Assembly: GCF_002218085.1 (NCBI RefSeq) | Contig: NZ_BDUC01000002.1 | Coordinates: 1,167,694-1,231,693 of the forward strand | DNA from: Tolypothrix sp. NIES-4075 | GTDB lineage: Bacteria > Cyanobacteriota > Cyanobacteriia > Cyanobacteriales > Nostocaceae | DNA: 64,000 nucleotides | Direction: 5' to 3' | Shown: positions 49,798-58,574 of the stretch, one piece after another | Layout of the letters: the number at the start of each line of letters is the position of its first letter | How positions within the stretch are numbered: the first letter of the stretch is position 1 | Position numbers and translations under genes: made by a program | The notes under the pieces: generated by a model | Databases searched by the model: none | What the model saw: the letters and a program-made list of their open reading frames with translations, nothing else | Told to the model about the DNA's origin: nothing

Positions 49798-51807
49798 ATG
49801 GCTAAGATAACCATCAATGGTATATCAATCGATCCAGATGCTCAGAGAAATGCAATAATCTCTGCTAATCTAATTAGTGCTGACAGTTCCAAATCAAATT
49901 ATATTCTCATCCAATCGACTCAACCTTTGAACCGCGAGCAAAAAAGTCAGCTATCAGAGTTAGGTGCAGAGATTCTGGAATTTGTGCCGGAAAATACTTA
50001 CATTTGTCGTTACAATCCTTCTAATTTGGATGCAATTCGGGATTTGCCTTTTGTTGAGTGGGCGAATGTTTATTTAGAAGGCTTCAAAATCGCGCCTCAG
50101 TTGGTAATAGGAGGCAAAAATGATACGGCGAATCTGTTAGCGATAAAAGCTGCTGACATATCACTGTTGCGGCAGCCAAAACAAGTCACAGTGGTGTTTC
50201 ATAATAATGTTGCCATCGATGAAAAGTTGCGCGATCGCATCGCTACAGCTGCCAGACTAAACCCTGGCGATTTAGAATTTAGTCGCAACTCAATAAAACT
50301 CTCGGTTCAACCTCAGTATCTTGATGATTTGGCAAAAATAGACGAGGTGCGACACATTGAAGAAAACGTGCCACGGCAACTTTTCAATAATGTAGCTATC
50401 AAAGTGCTGAAAGCAGACCAGACACACAGCACAGTCAATTTGCAAGGAGAAGGTCAAATCGTCGCTATAGCCGACACTGGCTTTGACAAAGGTTCAACTA
50501 CAGACGTTCATCCTGCCTTTACAGACAGAGTAGTTAAGCTTTACCCCTTGGGACGGTCAACCGCAAATGACCCTCAAGGACACGGTACGCACGTAGCTGG
50601 CTCGGTTTTGGGCGATGGCAAATCTGACACAATGGGAGGTGCGATTCGGGGAACCGCTCCTAAAGCCAAGCTGGTGCTGCAATCGGTTCTCGATTCCAGA
50701 GGAGGTTTGGGAGGACTTCCGCAGGATCTGAACAACTTATTCAAACAACCTTACGATAATGATGCAGCCCGCGTTCATACAAACTCCTGGGGAGCGCCAA
50801 CACGGGGACAATATACGATAGATTCTCAAGAAGTAGACCAATTTGTTTGGGAGCATCGAGACATGGTTATCTGCTTTGCTGCGGGTAACGAAGGCTCTGA
50901 CACAGATGGCAACGGGGTGATTGATAATAAAAGTGTCGGCGCACCCGGATCGGCAAAGAATTGTATTACAGTTGGAGCCTCGGAGAATAACAGACCAGAC
51001 CAATCACAACCATATAGAGTTTTGGGTCGCTATAACGCCGAGCCGATCGCCTCAGATGGTTGGTCTAATAACCCGGATGGAATGGCAGCTTTTAGCAGTC
51101 GAGGACCAACTCAAAACGAGCGAATCAAGCCAGATGTTGTTGCTCCCGGAACTGCGATTCTCTCTACTCTTTCGCGAGACGCAAAACTTGATTCATTCTT
51201 TGGCAAATCCACAGATCCCCTTTATGCTTTTCTAGCTGGCACTAGCATGGCTACACCGCTAGTTGCAGGTTGCGCTGCTGTGGTGAGACAGTATTTTTTG
51301 CAACAGAATCTCCAACCAAGTGCGGCTTTGGTTAAAGCAATGTTAATTAATGGAGCTAAAGACATTGCCGGTCAATATGTTCCCTCGGAAGCGGGAGAAA
51401 TTCCCAACCTCTCAGAAGGATTTGGTCGAGTTGATTTAGCCGCAACGGTAGGACCGAGAAACGATTCGGAGCAGGTTACTTTCAAGGATGAATCCACAAA
51501 ACTTGATACTGGAGAAGAGGAAAAAACTGAAGTAGAAATCAGTCAGTCAAATTCTGTTTTGAAGGTAACATTAGTATGGACTGATTTCCCCGGTGAAGCT
51601 CTTCAAAATGACTTGGATTTAATTGTGCGTGCAAATGGTGAGGAGCGACACGGAAATATGCCGCCATCCTCAACAGATTTCGACCGCCGAAATAATGTTG
51701 AACAGATTGTTTGGACTAATGTAGCTCCAGGAAAGGTGGAAATTGTAGTGCGTGCTAACCGAATTCTTCAGCCACAATCTTATGCATTGGTTGTAAGAAT
51801 CTCTTAG
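49798..51807 (+). CDS. S8 family serine protease (subtilase)
   Basis: A 669-residue protein. Residues 1-200 look like a prodomain (LNREQKSQLSELGAEILEFV, RDLPFVEWANVY). The catalytic triad is Asp226 (VAIADTGFDKG), His265 (GHGTHVAGSVLGDG) and Ser483 (AGTSMATPLVAGCAA), with the oxyanion Asn in CFAAGNEGSD. A C-terminal beta domain (VLKVTLVWTDFPGEALQNDL) resembles the one following the catalytic domain in KP-43-type proteases. There is no classical signal peptide, so its location is uncertain. A peptidoglycan-binding-domain gene follows. Confidence 0.93.
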   Translation: MAKITINGISIDPDAQRNAIISANLISADSSKSNYILIQSTQPLNREQKSQLSELGAEILEFVPENTYICRYNPSNLDAIRDLPFVEWANVYLEGFKIAPQLVIGGKNDTANLLAIKAADISLLRQPKQVTVVFHNNVAIDEKLRDRIATAARLNPGDLEFSRNSIKLSVQPQYLDDLAKIDEVRHIEENVPRQLFNNVAIKVLKADQTHSTVNLQGEGQIVAIADTGFDKGSTTDVHPAFTDRVVKLYPLGRSTANDPQGHGTHVAGSVLGDGKSDTMGGAIRGTAPKAKLVLQSVLDSRGGLGGLPQDLNNLFKQPYDNDAARVHTNSWGAPTRGQYTIDSQEVDQFVWEHRDMVICFAAGNEGSDTDGNGVIDNKSVGAPGSAKNCITVGASENNRPDQSQPYRVLGRYNAEPIASDGWSNNPDGMAAFSSRGPTQNERIKPDVVAPGTAILSTLSRDAKLDSFFGKSTDPLYAFLAGTSMATPLVAGCAAVVRQYFLQQNLQPSAALVKAMLINGAKDIAGQYVPSEAGEIPNLSEGFGRVDLAATVGPRNDSEQVTFKDESTKLDTGEEEKTEVEISQSNSVLKVTLVWTDFPGEALQNDLDLIVRANGEERHGNMPPSSTDFDRRNNVEQIVWTNVAPGKVEIVVRANRILQPQSYALVVRIS

Positions 51808-51816
51808 GTTAAAAGA

Positions 51817-51872
51817 ATTGTTGTAAATCCTGGGAATAATTTTTTTGCTCAGAGGATTTACAACAATTTTTC
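51817..51872 (+). terminator. Intrinsic terminator of the subtilase gene
   Basis: ATTGTTGTAAATCCT pairs perfectly with AGGATTTACAACAAT (15 bp) around a 21-nt AT-rich loop, with TTTTTC after it. Confidence 0.85.
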
Positions 51873-52029
51873 TGTTTGCGATCGCCACATAAATAAAAGT
51901 GATATCAACCTTTATCTATGTACATAAGTTGAAATCAGTGCGATCGCTAAAGCCGACGAAGGTGTAAACTTTAAAGCGGTCTTCCCAGCTTTCAGCATCA
52001 GTAATTTAGTCATCAAGGAACCAAAAAGC

Positions 52030-52734
52030 ATGGCAACTAACTACACCAATGAAGCCATCCGTAACATCTTAATCGGATTCGGATATTTAGCTCCTGATAG
52101 TAATCCTGGTAGCAATCCTCCCTGGAAGACGAATAACAATCCTTTGACAGATGAACACACCGTCACAGCAATCAAAAAGTTTCAACAAGATTACCCACCC
52201 CTCAAAGCAGATGGCTTTGCTGGCGATCAAACCAAGAAGGTGTTGCATGATACAATCGTCCAGCTTCAGAATAACTTGAAGCGCCACGGTTTTGCTACTG
52301 ATGCTCAGATACCCTCAACTCAACCGTATTATGGACCAAACACTTATGAAGCGGTGAAAAGATTTGAGCAAAAACAGGGTTTGACAGTGAATGGTATTGC
52401 TGACAAGCAAGCGCGTACACTTCTAAATCAAGCAAGTTTACCAACGAATAACATCAGGCTGATAGATGTTTGCATCCAATTCAAACAGAATCCGAAAAAG
52501 CCTAATTATCTGGAAGCGCTAAATTATTTACAATCTCAGTTAAGCTCAGACATATTAATTGAGTTTACCAACCAGTGGCGACAAACCAATGATGTCAATC
52601 CTTCAATAGTCAAGCTGACGGATGTGTGCAATTCTTATGTAGCAAAACCCCATCAAGATAAAGCGCTCAATTACTTACAAAGTCAGATATCTCCAGATGT
52701 ATACAAGAGATTTACTGAACTTTGGAAGAAGTAG
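52030..52734 (+). CDS. Peptidoglycan-binding-domain protein with duplicated C-terminal motif
   Basis: A 234-residue protein. Two PG_binding_1 units are visible: NILIGFGYLAPDS...AIKKFQQDYPPLKADGFAGD (about 10-72) and LQNNLKRHGFATD...AVKRFEQKQGLTVNGIADKQ (about 77-132). The C-terminal part holds two similar 40-residue blocks, RLIDVCIQFKQNP...ALNYLQSQLSSDIL and KLTDVCNSYVAKP...ALNYLQSQISPDVY, which I do not recognise. No signal peptide. Gene order suggests a link with the upstream subtilase, but the terminator between them argues for separate transcription. Confidence 0.85.
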   Translation: MATNYTNEAIRNILIGFGYLAPDSNPGSNPPWKTNNNPLTDEHTVTAIKKFQQDYPPLKADGFAGDQTKKVLHDTIVQLQNNLKRHGFATDAQIPSTQPYYGPNTYEAVKRFEQKQGLTVNGIADKQARTLLNQASLPTNNIRLIDVCIQFKQNPKKPNYLEALNYLQSQLSSDILIEFTNQWRQTNDVNPSIVKLTDVCNSYVAKPHQDKALNYLQSQISPDVYKRFTELWKK

Positions 52735-52770
52735 TAATAAAAACCTCTCCCTGGTTTTACTACGCAAAAC

Positions 52771-52799
52771 CTGTCCCTCTCCGAGTCGGAGAGGGACAG
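52771..52799. terminator. Hairpin between convergent genes
   Basis: CTGTCCCTCTCCGA and TCGGAGAGGGACAG form a 14-bp perfect stem around one base. The following bases are not T-rich, so this may be a repeat element rather than a true terminator. ACTTGAACTTTAGTTCAAGG is a second palindrome next to it. Confidence 0.55.
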
Positions 52800-52881
52800 A
52801 CTTGAACTTTAGTTCAAGGCAGGGAGAGGTCAATTCGGGAATTATGGTTAATTTGCGCTCCCATAATATAATCTCTGGCAA

Positions 52882-54957
52882 TTAACTGGCTTTCCCATTC
52901 GGACGTTGGATAATCGTTTCCACAACCTGGCGTTTTCCATTGGGTTCGATTCCTACCAAGCGCACATATTCGTTGGGATGTTCCGCGAGAAAAAATTGCA
53001 AAGTTGAGATTGGATCGGATTGACCATCAATTTGTGGAACCTTAAAAGTTTGCCAAGAATCAGTGCGGAAGCCTTTTTCATCTACGTGTTCAATACCAAT
53101 TTTATAACCTTGAGATAACATCCGACGTACTTGCCCTTGTGTTTCTAAAGTCAAGTGCGTACTTGATGTTTGCTGTTGGTTGAATTTATTTGAAAAAAGT
53201 GCAGGTTGAATTGTGCGATCGCTCAAGGGCTGATTAACAGGCGTAATATTTAGGCTAGGGGGAGCTTGATATTTTGTGCTGCTGCTGCCTGTACCATTCG
53301 GACGTTGGATAATCGTTTCTACAACTCTGCGTTTTGACTGAGGATCGATTCCCACCAAGCGTACATATTCGTTAGCATGTTCGGACAGAAAAAATTCTAA
53401 AGTTGAGATTGCGTCAGATTCAGCATCAATTTGCGGAACCGCAAAAGTTTGCCAAGAACCAGTGCGAAAGCGTCTTTCGTCTACGTGTTCAATGCCAATT
53501 TTATAACCTTGGGATAAAATATTACGTATTTCCTCTTGTGTTTCTAAGGTTAAATGCGTACTTGATGTTTGCTGTTGGTTGAATTTATTTGAAAAAGGTA
53601 CAGGTTGAATTGTACGATCGCTCAAGGGCTGATTAACAGGCGTAATATTTAGGCTAGGCGGAGCTTGATATTTTGTGCTGCTGCTGCCTGTACCATTGGG
53701 ACGTTGGATAATCGTTTCTACAACTCTGCGTTTTGACTGAGGATCGATTCCCACCAAGCGTACATATTCACCTTCATGTTCGGACAGAAAAAATTCTAAA
53801 GTTGAGATTGCGTCAGATTCAGCATCAATTTGCGGAACCGCAAAAGTTTGCCAAGAACCGGTGCGAAAGCGTCTTTCGTCTACGTGTTCAATGCCAATTT
53901 TATAACCTTGGGATAAAATATTACGTATTTCCTGTTGTGTTTCTAAAGTCAAATGCGTACTTGATGGTTGCTGTTGGTTAAATCCATTCGTTTTCGCAGG
54001 TTCGTTTGAACTATTTCTTGACGGTTGACTAGCTGGCTTGACAGCGCTTGTAGGTGCAGGTTGATTATTTCTGCCTCGGTTTAAGCGATTGTACTCATCA
54101 ACCAACTGAGAATTTTCCACCCGTTTTTGTTCGCTTACCATAAAGTTACCCATCTCAATTAAGTGAGACAAGTTAAAATTAGGCTTTTGAAATTCTGGTG
54201 CTTTCTCGGTGCTGTTAACTATACGTCGAGATATCTGCTCAAAACCGACTTGATGGATAAAGTTGCGGATTTGTTCGTCATAAAGGCGCGATCGCAAAGC
54301 GCTAAAAAAGTCAATTGACTGCTTGATAAAAGTATCAACCAATTTTTCCACATCTCGTTGCGAAAGTCCATCCGCTTCAAAAATCCCGCCAACAATTCCC
54401 ACCTTGTCATCGCGGTCTGGTTCCCAGTAAAATTTCTCCATGCGACCATCGCGAATTAACGGTGCGTAAAGAGTGGAAAAATCATTACCTGTGACAATAA
54501 TCGGCACGCGATTTAATGGTGTTGAGTCATAGCTTCCGGGAAGTTGCACATCGGTAGGATTATCAGCAATATTCATCAGTGTGGCATTCACTAACTGCGT
54601 ATTTACAGTGTATTGCGTACCTTCATCAAAGCGTCCCGCACCCGCATCTAAATCGTTAATCATCAGCACGCACATTTTACCGCGCACCTTGATTAATTCT
54701 GCTGTTTCTCGATAGCGCAGCCGAATCAGACGTGCTGGATCTCCTGCATCTGGACTTTCCAGTTCACCCCCAGAGATGAGAGTCGCTTCGATACCCATTT
54801 TCTCAAAGACTAACTCACATTGAAAAGTCTTTCCCTCACCTTTACGTCCATGAATTCCTAAAATCACCGGTACTCGCACACCGGGAATATTCAGGAAGTT
54901 TTTCGTGATGTGGACGGCAAGTTTGTCAAGAAAGCGAGGAGCAATATAATAACCCAT
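52882..54957 (-). CDS. rca: RuBisCO activase with three RbcS-like (SSUL) domains
   Basis: A 691-residue protein. Residues 1-295 are a cyanobacterial activase AAA+ module: Walker A GIHGRKGEGKT (Lys43), Walker B CVLMINDLDAG, and PLIRDGRMEKFYWEP. Such proteins remodel inhibited RuBisCO and use a C-terminal RbcS-like domain to associate with it in carboxysomes. Here three such domains follow at 334-422, 467-555 and 600-688, joined by Gln/Ser/Pro-rich linkers, with a regular 133-residue period. The first two are nearly identical even at DNA level; the third is diverged. None has a cysteine, unlike the redox-sensitive SSULs of CcmM. Known Rca proteins I recall carry one tail domain. rbcLS is not in the window. 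Confidence 0.93.
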   Translation of the reverse strand: MGYYIAPRFLDKLAVHITKNFLNIPGVRVPVILGIHGRKGEGKTFQCELVFEKMGIEATLISGGELESPDAGDPARLIRLRYRETAELIKVRGKMCVLMINDLDAGAGRFDEGTQYTVNTQLVNATLMNIADNPTDVQLPGSYDSTPLNRVPIIVTGNDFSTLYAPLIRDGRMEKFYWEPDRDDKVGIVGGIFEADGLSQRDVEKLVDTFIKQSIDFFSALRSRLYDEQIRNFIHQVGFEQISRRIVNSTEKAPEFQKPNFNLSHLIEMGNFMVSEQKRVENSQLVDEYNRLNRGRNNQPAPTSAVKPASQPSRNSSNEPAKTNGFNQQQPSSTHLTLETQQEIRNILSQGYKIGIEHVDERRFRTGSWQTFAVPQIDAESDAISTLEFFLSEHEGEYVRLVGIDPQSKRRVVETIIQRPNGTGSSSTKYQAPPSLNITPVNQPLSDRTIQPVPFSNKFNQQQTSSTHLTLETQEEIRNILSQGYKIGIEHVDERRFRTGSWQTFAVPQIDAESDAISTLEFFLSEHANEYVRLVGIDPQSKRRVVETIIQRPNGTGSSSTKYQAPPSLNITPVNQPLSDRTIQPALFSNKFNQQQTSSTHLTLETQGQVRRMLSQGYKIGIEHVDEKGFRTDSWQTFKVPQIDGQSDPISTLQFFLAEHPNEYVRLVGIEPNGKRQVVETIIQRPNGKAS

Positions 54958-55063
54958 GAGTCTGTCAATAAATATTTAACACTTCTAAAGATAATGTTAG
55001 TTTTTTATGGGGACAGCGGCTCACCGATTTTTTCTAACAATATTTTGGTCAATTAATTTAATA

Positions 55064-55738
55064 CTACCGTGTCAAACGCTGCACAAATTCTGCGTGTTCT
55101 TCACTATTTAACCCTTGTTGCACCACTGCTAAAACTTTTGTCATCTCTGCTGCACTACTGCTGTGCAGATCCAACCACAAACCGGGAAATACGCGACTTT
55201 TAATAACACCATCTGTATCTGGTTCTAATAACACATACTCGCTATTTTGCAAGCTGAACCAATTAAGTTTATTTTCTAAAATCTGCCAAACGATATATTC
55301 TTGAACGCCGTTACGACGATATGCTCTTTTCTTGTCATGTAAATCATTTGCCGCGCTGCTAGCTGCGACTTCTACAACTAACTCCGGGGCACCTTCTACA
55401 TAATCATCATCACTAATACGTGCTTGTCCTCCTAAGCGTTCGTCAATTAACAGTACAACATCGGGCTGTGGCTCATTATCTAAATCCAGACGTACTGTGA
55501 CATTATCACCTAACTCGACACCTGGAGTAGAAACTTGGTAAACTCCCAACCAAGTTATTAACTGTGCGTGGGGTTTTCCATGACTGTTAAAACGTAGAGG
55601 TGACGCCATATACACTATTCCTTCTATCAACTCTGCTTTCTTAATATGCGGCATTGCGGTATATCGACGCTCAAATTCGTCACGAGAAAGGCGATCGCCA
55701 CTTTCTAACGGCGGGATACGTTTTACCGATGCTGTCAT
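55064..55738 (-). CDS. Uma2 family (DUF820) protein
   Basis: A 224-residue protein starting at the ATG at 55738, preceded by TTTGAGGAATCTGCTA. An upstream TTG at 55753 is less likely. Acidic core NEPQPDVVLLIDE and PELVVEVAASSAANDLHDKK, then YRRNGVQEYIVWQI and SRVFPGLWLDL are the family landmarks. Role unknown. Confidence 0.9.
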   Translation of the reverse strand: MTASVKRIPPLESGDRLSRDEFERRYTAMPHIKKAELIEGIVYMASPLRFNSHGKPHAQLITWLGVYQVSTPGVELGDNVTVRLDLDNEPQPDVVLLIDERLGGQARISDDDYVEGAPELVVEVAASSAANDLHDKKRAYRRNGVQEYIVWQILENKLNWFSLQNSEYVLLEPDTDGVIKSRVFPGLWLDLHSSSAAEMTKVLAVVQQGLNSEEHAEFVQRLTR

Positions 55739-55977
55739 TAGCAGATTCCTCAAAGGAGTGTTGCTGCATTTAGTATACTGCGGATTTTTCTACAGCAACC
55801 GATGAATCACCGACTGCTGATCAAAGCGTTTTGCCAGAATATCAGTAAATGTACGGTTTTTTACCGGGAAAATTGACAACGGTAGATTTATTGTTATCAT
55901 TTGTACTACTTGCATTATTATTTTTACGTTATCAGATCCTCATATCGGTTTATTAAATTTTCTTGACGGGGAACTGC

Positions 55978-56889
55978 ATGGTAAGCAAAAAATTTCATTG
56001 GTTAAAACTAGCTTTTCAATTAAAAGGCTCGATTGTCTCAGCAATTTATAGAAGAGTTCTGGCTTGTGGTTTTTTCGGTATTTTTGTTTCTTTGCTTTAC
56101 TATTTTAAATTACCTGTTTCTCAGCCAATTTTTGAAAGTGTTATTCCCAGTATTGTTTTAGGTTTATTACTCGTTTTTCGCACCAATACAGCTTACGACC
56201 GATTTTGGGAAGGTAGAAAATGCTGGGGTTCTATGGTAAATAATACGCGAAATTTAGCACGACAGATTTTGGTATCGATTGATGAAATAACCCCAGAGGA
56301 TAAAGAAAATAAAAGGGCGGCATTATATTTATTGGTTGCTTTTTCTGTAGCAACTAAATACCACCTGCGGGGAGAACCTGTCAATAGTGAGTTAGAAGAA
56401 CTCATGGGACATTCTCGGTATCTAAAATTAAAAACTTTGAATAATCCCCCTTTAAAGATTGCTTTCTGGATTGGTGATTATTTACAAAGGCAATACAAGT
56501 GTAATTGCCTAAATAACTATCAGTTAATAGCTATACAAGACTTATTAAATAATCTCGTGGATAATTTAGGAGCTTGCGAACGCATTCTTAAAACGCCGAT
56601 TCCTCTAGCTTATGCTATTCATCTAAAACAATTACTATTAATATATTGCTTATTACTACCTTTTCAACTAGTGGAAAGTCTGGGATGGTGGACGGGTTTA
56701 ATTACAGCTTTGATTAGTTTTACTTTGTTTGGCATTGAAGCCATTGGTATAGAGATAGAAAACCCCTTTGGTCATGATGCAAATGACTTGCAATTAGAGA
56801 CTATTTGTAACACAATGAAACGCAATATCGACGATTTAATTAAGTTTAATCCATATGTGCGATCGCATCAAGGTAATCTAACCAATTGA
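55978..56889 (+). CDS. Bestrophin family ion channel
   Basis: A 303-residue membrane protein starting at ATG 55978 (MVSKKFHWLKLAFQLKGS); GACGGGGAACTGC precedes it. RTNTAYDRFWEGRKCWGSMV and NNTRNLARQIL are the conserved signature, and VESLGWWTGLITALISFTLF then GIEAIGIEIENPFGHDANDL is the conserved C-terminal block. Cyanobacterial and chloroplast bestrophins conduct anions, and some are linked to bicarbonate or pH control at the thylakoid. That role here is inference. Confidence 0.9.
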   Translation: MVSKKFHWLKLAFQLKGSIVSAIYRRVLACGFFGIFVSLLYYFKLPVSQPIFESVIPSIVLGLLLVFRTNTAYDRFWEGRKCWGSMVNNTRNLARQILVSIDEITPEDKENKRAALYLLVAFSVATKYHLRGEPVNSELEELMGHSRYLKLKTLNNPPLKIAFWIGDYLQRQYKCNCLNNYQLIAIQDLLNNLVDNLGACERILKTPIPLAYAIHLKQLLLIYCLLLPFQLVESLGWWTGLITALISFTLFGIEAIGIEIENPFGHDANDLQLETICNTMKRNIDDLIKFNPYVRSHQGNLTN

Positions 56890-56977
56890 GACAATTTTAC
56901 ATTTCTATCGGTTGGATAATTATTTGCCTGTCTAAAGTTGTGATTTGAATATCTAGCGTTCAATCATCTGGAGAAGG

Positions 56978-57544
56978 TTATGCCTGTAAAAGTGAAAATA
57001 CCTCTTGAATAAAAGAGTCATATTGTCTTGAGTTTTCACTCAATATCTCTGTTAAATTAAAATAAGCGGAAATAGTTGAGTCATTTTGAATACGAGTATG
57101 CACTTCACTCGTAATACAGCTAGCAACGAGAATCGTTCTAACCTCTGAGTTTTTGCGAAAAGCTGACTCAAAGGATTTTTTAGCAGCACCATAACGTTCA
57201 AGTGCTCCAGCAGGATCGGCACCTCCTTTCACCTCAATTACACCGACTGTTGTACCCTGATTGTTTAAAAGTGAAATATCTGGCTCACTAGAAAAAAGTA
57301 TTGAGGTGTGATTAGCCAACATGACACCTCGATAAAATTCAATATTTCCTAGTTGTTCTTCGAGTTGATCGGGATTGTATAGTTCGATTGCCGTACTTAC
57401 AGGCAAGATAAAAGCAGCAAGAAGATTGTGTTCCTTCGCTTCTTTGATAAGAAGCTTTTGCACAACTTTTTCTGCTTCTTCTCCAATAGCATTACGCCAT
57501 TTTCCTAATAAATTGTATTTATTGGCTTTAGCTACATATACCGA
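56978..57544 (-). pseudogene. Restriction endonuclease remnant (XcyI-like)
   Basis: The minus-strand frame is open from 57544, just after an in-frame stop, and has no ATG near its start. It reads SVYVAKANKYNLLGKWRNAI, GEEAEKVVQKLLIKEAKEHN and on to FSLLQA. SSEPDISLL...GVIEVKGGADPAG fits a PD-(D/E)xK nuclease core, and ERYGAAKKSFE recalls XcyI-type enzymes, which are about 300 residues or more. Only the C-terminal 188 codons remain. A GTG at 57463 could start a 161-residue protein. No partner methyltransferase is adjacent. Confidence 0.6.
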
Positions 57545-57610
57545 TTAATGATTGCGACACAGAAATTGTCGTCAAGTAAGGGATGGGGAAACCCCACTCC
57601 TACAAATTTT

Positions 57611-58462
57611 TCACAACCTTCTAATACCTTTTTCCAAACCTTGACAGACACCTGTAAGAAAATCTAAATTTAAAGTTGCAATAGTATCACTAGGTTTGTG
57701 ATAATGTGGATTTCGCATATTAGCTGTATCTGTCACCATAATTGCGGGATAACCTGCATCCCAAAAAGGTGCATGATCGCTTCGTCTTGTATCGCGAACA
57801 ATTAAACCTCTATTTGGCACGGGTAGCCATTCGCTAGGTGTACCAGATTGACGAATACTGCGACTCAGATTAATTAAATCAGGTAAAGTCCGTAAATTGC
57901 CAATTAAAGCGATAAAATCGCCACGATTTGGGTAAAAACGTTCTAAAGGTGAAGGATAATTTTGCGAATTTGGAGTCGCATCGCAATAACCCAACATTTC
58001 CAAAGACATCATCAAACGTAGCGATCGCTTTTCTTGCTTTAACTTGGCTGCATAATCAGCGCTACCAAGTAAACCGTATTCTTCCATATCAAAAGCTACC
58101 AATCGCAAAGGATATTTTGCTGGTTCTGTGGCAAACATTCTTGCCAATTCCAGCAACACTGCTACACCTGTAGCATTATCATCAGCCCCAGGTGTTCCCG
58201 GTACAGCATCGTAGTGTGCTGCAATTAAAATTGGTGGTAAATTCTGATGACGCGATCGCTTTGGAGGTAAATTCAATATCAGGTTTTTACAAGCTTTCCC
58301 GTTTACCTCAAAGGTGTGGATTTCCACACTTCCCCATTGTTCAAACTGTTCTTTGATGTATTGTTTGACAAAAAAATGTCCCCCTGTCGCCAAATATGGA
58401 TCGCGATCGCGGGCTATAAACGTAAGATGAGTTTGCAACAACTTTTTTAAATTCACATGCAT
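57611..58462 (-). CDS. M28 family zinc peptidase (aminopeptidase type)
   Basis: A 283-residue protein with the M28 zinc site: AAHYDAVPGTPGADDNATG (His and bridging Asp), DMEEYGLLGS (Glu pair), RSDHAPFWDAGYPAIMV and PHYHKPSDT. No signal peptide is seen, so it is probably cytoplasmic. A typical cyanobacterial stand-alone member. Natural substrates unknown. Confidence 0.92.
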   Translation of the reverse strand: MHVNLKKLLQTHLTFIARDRDPYLATGGHFFVKQYIKEQFEQWGSVEIHTFEVNGKACKNLILNLPPKRSRHQNLPPILIAAHYDAVPGTPGADDNATGVAVLLELARMFATEPAKYPLRLVAFDMEEYGLLGSADYAAKLKQEKRSLRLMMSLEMLGYCDATPNSQNYPSPLERFYPNRGDFIALIGNLRTLPDLINLSRSIRQSGTPSEWLPVPNRGLIVRDTRRSDHAPFWDAGYPAIMVTDTANMRNPHYHKPSDTIATLNLDFLTGVCQGLEKGIRRL

Positions 58463-58574
58463 TATAGCAATGAACGCTGTTTCAACGTGTAATTCCCAAC
58501 TGCAAGATAGAATAAATCAAGCATTGCTTGCAAACAAATAAAATTTATTAGACACTTTAGGAGAACAGCAACGC

